Shown: piece after piece, positions 52,751 to 61,526 of the stretch | How positions within the stretch are numbered: position 1 is the first letter of the stretch | Layout: every line of letters starts with the position of its first letter | Assembly: GCA_017477435.1 (NCBI GenBank) | Contig: JAFUVV010000024.1 | Location: forward strand, 1-64,000 | DNA length: 64,000 nucleotides | Reading direction: 5' to 3' | Source of the DNA: Prevotella sp. | GTDB taxonomy: Bacteria > Bacteroidota > Bacteroidia > Bacteroidales > Bacteroidaceae | Position numbers and translations under genes: made by a program | Notes under the pieces: model-generated | The model's database searches: none | The model's input: only the letters and a program-made list of their open reading frames with translations | What the model was told of the DNA's origin: nothing

Positions 52751-52793
52751 ACGACGATGCGGAAGTGGCTCGGGGGCTCTTCCGCATCGTCGT
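52751..52793. terminator. Terminator of the GH109 gene
   Basis: ACGACGATGCGGAAG (52751-52765) pairs perfectly with CTTCCGCATCGTCGT (52779-52793). It is downstream of the minus-strand gene at 52859. Confidence 0.8.
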
Positions 52794-52858
52794 GATGTTT
52801 TGCGTATTGGTGGCGTCGGCTGCTGTGGCGTCGCCGGGAGGATGGGGGCTGGCGGCTA

Positions 52859-54235
52859 TTACTCTGCGAATTTCCAGCTGAAGCCTTTCACTTTGTTCCA
52901 TGCTCCGCGTGTGAAGTCGGGGATGGCGACGGGCATGGAGCCGTTTTCTATGGATATGCGCGACAGCTCGCTGATGCAGCACCACTCGGCCATGTCGTAG
53001 ACGTCCATGTCGAGGGGCAGGCCGTTGCGAAGACAGTAGATGAGGCGGTAGTCCATGATGTAGTCCATGCCTCCGTGTCCGCCGACGCTCTTGGCTTTGT
53101 CTTCGATGTCTTTGACAAACTGCGGGGTGTATTTCTGCAGGAGTTCTTTCTGTAGCTCGGCTGGCAGTGGTGCGTGGGTGCTGACTCCTTCGAGCTCGCG
53201 GCCTTCGAATTTCTCGAGGGTCTCCTTGCGGAAGCATAGCTGTTCTACGGGGTACTTGGCTGCGTAGCCTTCGCTGCCCACGATCTGATACATGCGGCTG
53301 TAGGGGCGCGGTGTCATGACGTCGTGCTCAACGAGGAGTGTGCGGTCGAGGGCTGTGTGGATGAGTGTGGATGTCTCGTCGCCGTTGGCGAAGCGGTCGG
53401 CGTCTTTTCCTGTGAGGCGTTTGACGTGCTTAGGGCCGTTTACGGAGCGTGTGTCCATTGCCACGAGGTAGTCCATGCGGTCGCCGCGGTGGATGTTGAG
53501 CACTTGGCAGTCGGGACCGATGCCGTGGGTGGGATAGACGTCGCCGCGGTGCTTCTGGTTGAAGTCGAGGCGCCAGTTGTTCCAGTACTGCGGCCATACG
53601 TCGTCGAGGTTATGGAGGTAGGATCCTTCCACGTGGAGTATGTCGCCGAAGAGTCCGTGCTGTGCCATGTTGAGGGATGCGATCTCGAAGAAGTCGTAGA
53701 CGCAGTTTTCGAGCATCATGCAGTGTTTGCGTGTGCGTTCGGAGGTATTGATGAGTGCCCATATTTCTTCCATGCTTGTTGCGGCGGGCACTTCGATGGC
53801 GGTGTTCTTACCGTGGTCCATGGCGTAGAGGGCTATCGGCGTGTGGTGCACCCAGTCGGTGCAGATGTAGACGAGGTCGATGTCTTTTCGCTCGCACATT
53901 TTCTTGTATGCCTCTGTCGACCCGCTGTATTCGGCTGCTGCCTTGCGTCCTGCGCGCTTGAGTATGTCCTGCGCTGCTTTCACGCGCTCGGGCTCTACGT
54001 CGCAGAGGGCTACGATCTCTGTCCCGTCGATGTTGCTGAGACGGTGGACGGCTCCGGGGCCGCGCATGCCGAGGCCGACGATGCCTATCCTGACAACGTC
54101 CATCTTGGGTACGGTGAGCCCGACGACGTCGGTCTGACCGGCAGGACGGATGGGTACTTGGGTTTGAATCTGGTTCTGGGCGGTGAGCGTGACGGCCACG
54201 GCCAGCAGAAGGGTTACGATGATTGATTTTTTCAT
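52859..54235 (-). CDS. GH109-family alpha-N-acetylgalactosaminidase-like enzyme
   Basis: 458 residues, signal peptide MKKSIIVTLLLAVAVTLTAQ. The Gfo/Idh/MocA Rossmann fold begins at VRIGIVGLGMRGPGAV near residue 48. The family-specific stretch GGHGGMDYIMDYRLIYCLRNG near residue 382, with LPLDMDVYDMAEWCC, is characteristic of GH109, which uses tightly bound NAD to remove terminal alpha-GalNAc, for example from mucin. Other Gfo/Idh members usually lack a signal peptide, so an envelope or extracellular hydrolase fits. Confidence 0.88.
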   Translation of the reverse strand: MKKSIIVTLLLAVAVTLTAQNQIQTQVPIRPAGQTDVVGLTVPKMDVVRIGIVGLGMRGPGAVHRLSNIDGTEIVALCDVEPERVKAAQDILKRAGRKAAAEYSGSTEAYKKMCERKDIDLVYICTDWVHHTPIALYAMDHGKNTAIEVPAATSMEEIWALINTSERTRKHCMMLENCVYDFFEIASLNMAQHGLFGDILHVEGSYLHNLDDVWPQYWNNWRLDFNQKHRGDVYPTHGIGPDCQVLNIHRGDRMDYLVAMDTRSVNGPKHVKRLTGKDADRFANGDETSTLIHTALDRTLLVEHDVMTPRPYSRMYQIVGSEGYAAKYPVEQLCFRKETLEKFEGRELEGVSTHAPLPAELQKELLQKYTPQFVKDIEDKAKSVGGHGGMDYIMDYRLIYCLRNGLPLDMDVYDMAEWCCISELSRISIENGSMPVAIPDFTRGAWNKVKGFSWKFAE

Positions 54236-54452
54236 GATGGATTTATGTATTAAAACTAAAAACTCATGGTGGGTGGTGGGTGATGGAATAGGGGTGGTGG
54301 GTGATAGCCTTGAGCCTTAATCCAGCATCCAGCACCCACCATCCGGTGCCATCGCAATGGTTCATTTGGCGAAATTACGAATTATTAAGCAAAAACAAGA
54401 TTCTTTTTTTATTATTTCTTGTTAATTTGTCTTATTTTTGCAAGTGATATGG

Positions 54453-54460
54453 TAGTTTTG
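54453..54460 (+). promoter_or_regulatory. -7 promoter box of the TraB/GumN-like gene
   Basis: TAGTTTTG, 43 bases before the ATG. A second candidate, TATTTTTG, lies 20 bases upstream at 54433-54440. Confidence 0.6.
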
Positions 54461-54502
54461 CATTAGAAAAAGGTAATAATCAATAACAAAAGCATAATTA
54501 GT

Positions 54503-55411
54503 ATGAAGAAGTCAATTTTTGTTGCTGCCTTTGCACTCTTGTTTGCCGGCAGCGTGAAAGCACAGTTGTTGTGGAAGATTTCTGGCGGTGGGCTCGAGAA
54601 GCCGTCGTATGTCATCGGCTCGCACCATCTTGCCAACGTGAGTTTCATCGATAAGATTGCCGGGGTGAAGGATGCCCTGACGGAGACCGACCAGGTGTAC
54701 GGCGAGGTCGACATGGGCACGATGACCGACACTGAGGCCATGGGCTACATGCAGAAGGCGATGATGCTGCCTGAGGGGCAGACATTGAAGGACGTGCTCA
54801 CTCCGGGGCAGTATCAGAAGCTCGACAAGTTTCTTGCTGCGAAGCTCGGAGTGGGATTCTCGTCGCCGGAGGTGGCCAACTCGATGGGGCGTATGAAACC
54901 GTATACGATTGTCACTCAGCTCATTGTACTCACGTATATGATGAACCATATGGGCGAGTTCGACCCGTCGACAACGTTCGACATGTGGTTCCAGGCACAG
55001 GCGAAGAAGAACAACGAGCCCGTGGGCGGACTGGAGGAGATAAAGTTCCAGGCCGACCTGCTCTACAACTCCTACCCCATGGAGCGGCAGGCGCAACTGC
55101 TCGAGTGCTTCATCGACCACAACGACTATCAGGCCTCGATGCTCGAGAAGGTGACGAAGGCGTTCTATGACCAGGACCTCGACGCGTTGAAGAAGGCGAG
55201 CGACGAGAAGATAGGCAACTCGTGTGACTCCACTCCTGAGGAGAACGCCGCCCTCGTCGACAACCGCAATGCCGACTGGCTAACGAAGATGCCGGAGATA
55301 ATGAAGAAGACACCAACGTTCTTCGTGGTCGGTGCGCTCCATCTGCCAGGCGAAAAAGGCGTGCTGCAACTGCTGAAGAACGCCGGCTATACGGTGGAAC
55401 CGGTGAAGTAG
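54503..55411 (+). CDS. TraB/GumN-family secreted protein
   Basis: 302 residues, signal peptide MKKSIFVAAFALLFAGSVKAQ. The N-terminal GXXH motif is present as YVIGSHHLAN near residue 38, with VYGEVDMG near residue 73. The C-terminal HLPGEKGVLQLLKNAGYTV is the second conserved block (TFFVVGALHLPGEKG). The family is proposed to be metal-dependent proteases of unknown substrate. Confidence 0.85.
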   Translation: MKKSIFVAAFALLFAGSVKAQLLWKISGGGLEKPSYVIGSHHLANVSFIDKIAGVKDALTETDQVYGEVDMGTMTDTEAMGYMQKAMMLPEGQTLKDVLTPGQYQKLDKFLAAKLGVGFSSPEVANSMGRMKPYTIVTQLIVLTYMMNHMGEFDPSTTFDMWFQAQAKKNNEPVGGLEEIKFQADLLYNSYPMERQAQLLECFIDHNDYQASMLEKVTKAFYDQDLDALKKASDEKIGNSCDSTPEENAALVDNRNADWLTKMPEIMKKTPTFFVVGALHLPGEKGVLQLLKNAGYTVEPVK

Positions 55412-55451
55412 ACCACTCGCTCGCCACAGACAAGGGATAAGACCGGCGGCA

Positions 55452-55534
55452 GTACACGGGCCATGTACTCGCAGTACAAGGTCCATGTACCAGGAGTACA
55501 AAGCCCGTGTACTCGCAGTATAAGGCCCATGTAC
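55452..55534. repeat. 22-bp palindromic array, GTAC type, four units
   Basis: First arms GTAC at 55452, 55474, 55496 (GTAT at 55518); second arms at 55465, 55487, 55509, 55531. Exact 22-base period. It lies 40 bases after the TraB/GumN stop. Confidence 0.9.
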
Positions 55535-55600
55535 TCATGTCGAGGCATGCCGGCGGGCGTTTTTTTGAGACTATTTTTTGCCGCCGTGGAAATTAATCAG

Positions 55601-55608
55601 TAACTTTG
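55601..55608 (+). promoter_or_regulatory. -7 promoter box close to the ATG at 55616
   Basis: TAACTTTG ends only 7 bases before the ATG, implying a nearly leaderless mRNA. Confidence 0.6.
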
Positions 55609-55615
55609 TTGGACT

Positions 55616-56233
55616 ATGAATGCAACCGATATCCTGCCTGCCGCGTGGACCGAGAACATGATCTTGGTCGACGCCGAATATGTCGACCGTGTGGCCTTCG
55701 ACCTCATCGTCAACTTCGGACGCATGATAGGCCGTCGCATCCCTGCCGCCGATCTGGCGCGGTGGATAGACTGTGTGGCCCTCGATGGCGGCATGAAGCC
55801 TGCGGCGGAGGGCGAGGCGAGCACGACGGCGACAACGGTGGTGATGGTGCACGACGTGAAGAGCCCGTGGCTGGAGAACTTCCGTCCGTCGGCATTCGAA
55901 GGCGAAATCAGCGGGAAGGCATTCTCCGACAATCTCGGAGAGTTCTCCTTCATCGCCGTCAGCCACGAAGGACTCTCGACAAAGGCAGAGATGATAGCCG
56001 ACATCGCCGAAATGGCATCGATGCAGAAAGAGGTGAGAAGACTCATGATCGTGGCCGACGCCGACGACCCGAGCGCCATCGACCTGCTGAGAAACCGGCT
56101 GCGCAATGCCGACGACGAGAAGCGAATAACGCTGTTTGCCATGCAGCCCGTGGCAGGAGGAAACTTCCGACAGGAGATTCTCGGCTACTCGCTGATGAAC
56201 GCACTCGGCATACGTGCCGACGAGATAAAATAA
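55616..56233 (+). CDS. Conserved-looking cytoplasmic protein, unknown
   Basis: 205 residues without signal or membrane segment. It reads as an alpha/beta protein (WTENMILVDAEYVDRVAFDLIVNFGRMIGRRIP; LMIVADADDPSAIDLLRNRL). I recognise no motif. Its promoter sits directly before it and the carboxynorspermidine synthase-like gene follows 165 bases downstream on the same strand, so they may share a transcript. A later Met at 55658 is an alternative start. Confidence 0.7.
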   Translation: MNATDILPAAWTENMILVDAEYVDRVAFDLIVNFGRMIGRRIPAADLARWIDCVALDGGMKPAAEGEASTTATTVVMVHDVKSPWLENFRPSAFEGEISGKAFSDNLGEFSFIAVSHEGLSTKAEMIADIAEMASMQKEVRRLMIVADADDPSAIDLLRNRLRNADDEKRITLFAMQPVAGGNFRQEILGYSLMNALGIRADEIK

Positions 56234-56398
56234 ACATATACAGCCATGGCACGATTCTATAAACTCCCCCGCGGCCTCGACGACATCGCCAGCGACAAGA
56301 ACGACCAACGAGGGAAAGACCTGATTGCCGACTTCTGGATGAATCTCAATAGAAAAGAAACAAACAAAATTATAATAACCAACGAACAACCAAAGAAA

Positions 56399-57637
56399 AT
56401 GAGTAGAGTACTTATGATTGGAGCCGGTGGCGTTGCCACCGTAGCGGCGTTCAAGATAGCACAGAATGCCGATGTGTTCATCGAGTTTATGATAGCATCG
56501 CGACGCAAGGAAAAATGCGACCAGCTCGTGAAAGCCATACACGACAAAGGCTACACGATGGACATTAAGACCGCACAGGTGGATGCCGACGACGTGGAGC
56601 AACTGAAAAACCTCTTCAGCAGCTATCAGCCCGAGCTCGTCATAAACCTCGCATTGCCATATCAGGACCTCACCATCATGGAGGCATGTCTGGCATGCGG
56701 ATGCAACTATCTCGACACTGCAAACTACGAGCCTAAAGACGAAGCCCACTTCGAATATTCATGGCAGTGGGCCTACAAAGACCGATTCGAAAAGGCTGGA
56801 CTCACGGCAATCCTCGGATGCGGCTTCGACCCAGGTGTGTCGGGCATCTATACAGCCTACGCAGCAAAGCATCACTTCGACGAAATAACACATCTCGACA
56901 TCGTCGACTGCAACGCCGGAAACCATCACAAAGCCTTCGCGACAAACTTCAATCCCGAAATCAATATACGCGAAATCACGCAGAAAGGACTCTACTACGA
57001 AGACGGAAAATGGATAGAGACCGAACCGCTCGAGGTGCATAAACCGCTGACATATCCCAACATAGGTCCGCGCGAAAGCTACCTGATGCACCACGAAGAA
57101 CTGGAATCGCTCGTGAAAAACTATCCCACAATCCGCCGAGCACGCTTCTGGATGACGTTCGGACAGCAATACCTCACGTATCTCGACGTGATACAGAACA
57201 TTGGCATGAGCCGCATCGACGAGATAGAATACGAAGCACCACTTGCCGATGGCAGCGGAAAAACAGCACGCGTGAAAATCGTGCCGCTGCAGTTCCTCAA
57301 GGCTGTACTGCCAAATCCTCAAGACCTCGGACAAAACTACGACGGAGAGACCAGCATAGGGTGTCGCATACGAGGAATGAAAGACGGGAAGGAACACACC
57401 TACTACGTTTACAACAACTGCAGCCACCAGGCAGCATTCGAGGAGACAGGAATGCAAGGCGTAAGCTACACCACCGGAGTACCGGCAATGATAGGAGCAA
57501 TGATGTTCCTAAAAGGACTGTGGCGCAAACCAGGAGTGTGGAACGTTGAAGACTTCGACCCAGATCCATTCATGCAACAACTCAATACGCAAGGACTACC
57601 CTGGCACGAAGTATTCGACACCGACCTCGAACTGTAG
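56399..57637 (+). CDS. Saccharopine dehydrogenase-family enzyme, likely carboxynorspermidine synthase
   Basis: 412 residues from MSRVLMIGAGGVATVAAFKIA, with the dinucleotide-binding GAGGVA at the start. The family core appears as DVIINLALPYQDLTIMEACLACG-like text and GCGFDPGVSG near residue 143; TTGVPAMIGAMMFLKG near the end is typical. The carboxynorspermidine branch reductively couples aspartate semialdehyde with a diamine for polyamine synthesis. The asd product made elsewhere in this window would feed it. The frame is open 153 bases further upstream (MARFYKLP...), but that part is not family-like. No nspC decarboxylase is nearby. Confidence 0.82.
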   Translation: MSRVLMIGAGGVATVAAFKIAQNADVFIEFMIASRRKEKCDQLVKAIHDKGYTMDIKTAQVDADDVEQLKNLFSSYQPELVINLALPYQDLTIMEACLACGCNYLDTANYEPKDEAHFEYSWQWAYKDRFEKAGLTAILGCGFDPGVSGIYTAYAAKHHFDEITHLDIVDCNAGNHHKAFATNFNPEINIREITQKGLYYEDGKWIETEPLEVHKPLTYPNIGPRESYLMHHEELESLVKNYPTIRRARFWMTFGQQYLTYLDVIQNIGMSRIDEIEYEAPLADGSGKTARVKIVPLQFLKAVLPNPQDLGQNYDGETSIGCRIRGMKDGKEHTYYVYNNCSHQAAFEETGMQGVSYTTGVPAMIGAMMFLKGLWRKPGVWNVEDFDPDPFMQQLNTQGLPWHEVFDTDLEL

Positions 57638-57733
57638 AGAAAAGAGAATAAATAATTATGTATAACCAGGTATGAGGCATTAGCAGAGGGTAATCTCTTG
57701 CTTCTTGCCTCTTGCCTCAAAAAAACACAATCT

Positions 57734-58765
57734 ATGGCAAAGAAGGAAATAACGGAAGGGGCCGTGAACCCCAATGCCGAGAAACTGAAAGCCTTGCAGG
57801 CAGCCATGTCGAAGATAGAAAAAGACTTCGGCAAAGGCGCAATAATGAAGCTGGGCGAAGAAAAGATTGAAAACGTGGAAGTCATTCCCACCGGCAGCAT
57901 CGGACTGAATGCCGCCCTCGGCGTGGGTGGATATCCCAAAGGCAGAATCATCGAGATTTATGGTCCCGAATCATCGGGTAAGACAACCCTCGCCATCCAT
58001 GCCATCGCCGAAGCACAGAAGGCCGGCGGCATCGCAGCATTCATCGATGCAGAGCACGCTTTCGACCGCTTCTATGCCGCCAATCTCGGCGTAGACATCG
58101 ACAACCTATGGATAGCACAGCCCGATAACGGCGAGCAAGCTCTGCAGATAGCTGACCAGCTCATCAGCTCGTCGGCAATCGATATTCTCGTCATCGACTC
58201 AGTGGCTGCACTCACACCGAAGAAGGAAATCGACGGTGAGATGGGCGACAGCGTCGTAGGACTGCAGGCACGTCTCATGAGCCAGGCACTGCGTAAGCTC
58301 ACAAGCACGATATCGAAGACAAACACCACATGCATCTTCATCAATCAGCTGCGCGAGAAGATAGGAGTCATGTTCGGCAATCCCGAGACGACAACGGGCG
58401 GCAACGCACTGAAGTTCTATGCCAGCGTGCGAATCGACATCCGCAAGGTAAGCCAGATAAAAGACGGCGACAGCGTCGTGGGAAATCTTGTGAGAGTGAA
58501 AGTGGTGAAGAACAAGGTGGCACCACCATTCCGCAAGGCAGAATTCGAGATCACCTTCGGCGAAGGAATATCTAAGACAGGCGAAATCGTCGACCTCGGA
58601 GTGGAGTACGGCATCATAAAGAAGAGTGGCTCGTGGTTCTCCTACGACGACACGAAACTTGCCCAAGGCCGCGACGCCACGAAGCAGATGCTCGCCGACA
58701 ATCCCGAACTGGCAGAGGAGATAGAAGCACGCATCATGGCAGCCATCGGCGACAGCAACGCATAG
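57734..58765 (+). CDS. recA: Recombinase A
   Basis: Strand-exchange ATPase and SOS coprotease. 343 residues from [18 protein letters not shown]. Walker A is [15 protein letters not shown] near residue 78, and the DNA-binding loops are in [17 protein letters not shown] and [22 protein letters not shown]. Catalytic Glu in FIDAEHAFD. An in-frame ATG 36 bases upstream is a leader. Fits full-length RecA. Confidence 0.97.
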   Translation: MAKKEITEGAVNPNAEKLKALQAAMSKIEKDFGKGAIMKLGEEKIENVEVIPTGSIGLNAALGVGGYPKGRIIEIYGPESSGKTTLAIHAIAEAQKAGGIAAFIDAEHAFDRFYAANLGVDIDNLWIAQPDNGEQALQIADQLISSSAIDILVIDSVAALTPKKEIDGEMGDSVVGLQARLMSQALRKLTSTISKTNTTCIFINQLREKIGVMFGNPETTTGGNALKFYASVRIDIRKVSQIKDGDSVVGNLVRVKVVKNKVAPPFRKAEFEITFGEGISKTGEIVDLGVEYGIIKKSGSWFSYDDTKLAQGRDATKQMLADNPELAEEIEARIMAAIGDSNA

Positions 58766-58796
58766 CATTTCTGTCAAGATATCACAAAAAGAAGAT

Positions 58797-58833
58797 GAAG
58801 GTCGGATGACTCCCAGAGCCATTACCGACCTTC
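58797..58833 (+). terminator. Hairpin after recA
   Basis: GAAGGTCGG (58797-58805) pairs with CCGACCTTC (58825-58833); pyrimidine-rich but T-poor tail. Probable terminator. Confidence 0.55.
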
Positions 58834-58857
58834 CTCTTCTCTTTTCTTTCTCTCCTG

Positions 58858-58890
58858 TCTCCCCTCCCCGGGGAGAGGTCGTGGGGTGAC
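58858..58890. repeat. GC-rich palindromic repeat, copy 4
   Basis: TCTCCCCTCCCCGGGGAGAGG then TCGTGGGGTGAC; between recA and the MG2-type gene. Confidence 0.75.
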
Positions 58891-58913
58891 TTCACCTCTT
58901 GCCTCTTTCTTCA

Positions 58914-61484
58914 CTATTTCCCTCCGAAAGAGATATAGGTCGTCGAGACTGGCTGTCCGTCGACGATGGTCTCGGCATTGACGTTGAGGAAAGTAGATTC
59001 GCGGTTGTTGTAGCAGCCGATCTTTATCTCTCCGTTCTCGTCGGTTGTCATGCGCGGGTTCCAGTATAGGGTGCGTCGTGCATCGTCGTAAGCTTCCACG
59101 GGTATCTCGCCAGGATAGAGAGGGGAATAGAACTCAGCCGGACGGGTGTATCCCTGGATGACAGTATAGCGGATGCCCTTCGTGGGCTTGTAGTTCTTAT
59201 TGGGATTAAATCCCCGCCTCATTGTCACGTCGCATCTGACGTAGGGCTTGTCGAGGTTGGCATAGTTGACGGAGTCGTTGTCGGGGTTGATACCCTCGTT
59301 GTAGCTGTTGTCCCAATATGTCATCGACCGCTCGTTGGTAGCGCGGTAGGTCTCGTTGTCGAAGCGATACGACTGAAGCCCTGACCGTTCGGTATAGAGC
59401 AATGCCTTTTCGATGGCGTCGATGTATGTATTGAAGAAGAATCGCTCCATCGTCCTTCCGTCGATGCTATATCTCATCGGCACGGTGCCGTAGTTGTCGC
59501 CGGCACGGTCGATCTTATTATTGGTCAGATGGAGGATATAGCCGAAGTCGTTGGCTGTGGCCACACCGTCGTCGCGAAGCTTATCCACAATCTGACGGAT
59601 GTCGTAGTAGGCAATGATGTCGCGCTCGAATGCCTCGGTGCGTTTCTGGGCAAACTGCTTCTTGCGTTTTGCCTTTACGGTGACCTCATCGATCATCTGC
59701 ACATCCTCGTCGGGCACGTATTCCTCTCCGTCGTCGATGGCCTTGGCAAAAGCTGTCGTGTCGACGGGTTCATCCCACACGGGGCTTGTTTCGTGGGCAT
59801 CGAGGATGCGCGCTTCGGGTTGGAAACTGCGGAAAAGCATCACGTCAGACATGCGATTATATTTCTTTCCCTCTTTTCTGGTTTGTATTAGGGCTTCCAT
59901 ATCTCCTTCGAAATTTTCGAGCGGGATACTGAAGTCGCCGAGCGAATCGGTTTCTGTGGTTGATGATATCTTTATTTTTTCGCCGTTTGCGAGAATCGAT
60001 ACGCCAAGGTCGCGCTGCGTTCCTCGGAACATAGATTTCACGTGTCCGTAGAGTGTCAGTTGTGTCTCGGGCAGATATTTTGGCTTGAAGGTCTTCAGTC
60101 CGAACTCGGTGTCGAGGTCATACTTGCGCCATCCTCGGATGAGCATGAGGTTGTCGAGCAGGCGACGTCGGCGGATGGAGTTGTCGGCAAAGTAATATCC
60201 GGGACGGTTGATGTATCCCCGGAGTTCGGAAGTGAGCAGCAGATCCGTTTCTATCGTGTTGTCGAATTCAGCATAGTCGGTCTCAGCGCCGTCTCTGACT
60301 GCCACCGATACTTCTGCATTAGGAATTGGGTTGCCTTGGTTGTCGGTGAGTCGGAGCTGGCATTCCACTTTCTGGAAAGGGCGATAGGTCTTAGCATTGG
60401 TTGTGGTGGAGAATTTCATGTCGTTCTCCGTGTGCCGCATGTAGCAGAACCGGTCGGCAAGGGTGTGTCCGTCGGCATCTATCAGTGCGAGGCGGAGTAC
60501 GCCTTCGGGCAGTGTCTGGAAGGGGATGCGTATCTGCTTGGAAGTGGCTGTGCCGAAATCGACGGGAACGTAGGTGAGGGGTGTGCCTTGGGAGAAGATG
60601 AACAGAGCCACGTCTTTCTTTCCGGCTCCTGTGCTGTGTGATATCTTCACGTCGATTTCGTCGTTTCTCATCGTTGCTCCGATGACCATCCCTTCGGGCT
60701 CGGCAGCGGGGAGCGTGAACTTGTGCGTCTCGCCTTTATATTCTATTTCCACCTGTGCCGGTCGCTCGCCTGGGGTGTAGAGGAATGTTCCCATACCGTC
60801 GTGTATGGTGCTTATCGGCAGGGTGCGTTCTCCTTTATCCGAGAGCAGGTATCCGCTTACGTTCACCCATCCTTCTTCTTCGCTGAGGGTCTCTATTCCC
60901 ACTACCGACGTGAGTCCTTTCACGAGGCGTCCGCCCTCGGGGAAGAAGCGGGCGGTGATCTTTTTCACTTTCTCCACTGGTCGCTGCTTCATGCTCTTGT
61001 CCATGTGGTAGTGGGCGATGGAACGTGCCTCTTCTCCGGCTATCCGCTTGCGATAGACGGGGAAGGTGCGGGTGAAGTATTGTGCATTGTCTGTGGCGAG
61101 CATCCATTTAGTGTAGGCCCGCACCTCATAGTAGCCTGTGAAATAGCGTCCGACGAGCGAGATTTGTCCTTCGCCTGTGCCGTTCTCTATCTTTACGATC
61201 TGGTGGTCGACAATGTTCCCGAGCTGATCGAGCAGGTCGACATACAATGGCCGGCTGATGGCCGATGGTTTGTTGTCGTCGGCAGTGACGACGTAGGCCT
61301 TGAACCAGATGGTGTCGCCCTGGTAGTAGCTCGTATTGTCGAAGTGGAGGTGTACCTTCTCCCTTGGGAACGATTTTGCAAAGTTCTCAGCTTGGGCAAA
61401 GAGTCGGTCGAAAACGCTTTCTGCCTGAGCCATTGCCGACAGGGGCAACAGCATCAGGCAGAAGGATATGAGGTTTTTCTTCAT
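58914..61484 (-). CDS. Large secreted protein with MG2/TonB-plug-like features
   Basis: 856 residues from MKKNLISFCLMLLPLSAMAQAES with a signal peptide (a TTG six bases upstream is possible). Residues 40-120 read like an alpha-2-macroglobulin MG2 domain (KVHLHFDNTSYYQGDTIWFKAYVV). The middle has beta-sandwich segments of the kind seen in carboxypeptidase-regulatory-like domains (NPIPNAEVSVAVRDG). Late on, VQMIDEVTVKAKRKKQ and IVDKLRDDGVATANDFGYIL are similar to TonB-dependent receptor plug motifs. No barrel follows. It probably sits on the outer surface; the role is unknown. Possibly operonic with nhaD, 42 bases upstream. Confidence 0.75.
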   Translation of the reverse strand: MKKNLISFCLMLLPLSAMAQAESVFDRLFAQAENFAKSFPREKVHLHFDNTSYYQGDTIWFKAYVVTADDNKPSAISRPLYVDLLDQLGNIVDHQIVKIENGTGEGQISLVGRYFTGYYEVRAYTKWMLATDNAQYFTRTFPVYRKRIAGEEARSIAHYHMDKSMKQRPVEKVKKITARFFPEGGRLVKGLTSVVGIETLSEEEGWVNVSGYLLSDKGERTLPISTIHDGMGTFLYTPGERPAQVEIEYKGETHKFTLPAAEPEGMVIGATMRNDEIDVKISHSTGAGKKDVALFIFSQGTPLTYVPVDFGTATSKQIRIPFQTLPEGVLRLALIDADGHTLADRFCYMRHTENDMKFSTTTNAKTYRPFQKVECQLRLTDNQGNPIPNAEVSVAVRDGAETDYAEFDNTIETDLLLTSELRGYINRPGYYFADNSIRRRRLLDNLMLIRGWRKYDLDTEFGLKTFKPKYLPETQLTLYGHVKSMFRGTQRDLGVSILANGEKIKISSTTETDSLGDFSIPLENFEGDMEALIQTRKEGKKYNRMSDVMLFRSFQPEARILDAHETSPVWDEPVDTTAFAKAIDDGEEYVPDEDVQMIDEVTVKAKRKKQFAQKRTEAFERDIIAYYDIRQIVDKLRDDGVATANDFGYILHLTNNKIDRAGDNYGTVPMRYSIDGRTMERFFFNTYIDAIEKALLYTERSGLQSYRFDNETYRATNERSMTYWDNSYNEGINPDNDSVNYANLDKPYVRCDVTMRRGFNPNKNYKPTKGIRYTVIQGYTRPAEFYSPLYPGEIPVEAYDDARRTLYWNPRMTTDENGEIKIGCYNNRESTFLNVNAETIVDGQPVSTTYISFGGK

Positions 61485-61526
61485 AAACAATTTTTTTGTT
61501 TCTGTGTGGTGTGTCTGAGTGGCGGA

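Noticed and set aside
56246..56398. Extended N-terminus of the carboxynorspermidine synthase-like enzyme
   Set aside because: The 51 extra residues precede the conserved MIGAGG start and lack family character; kept only as an alternative.
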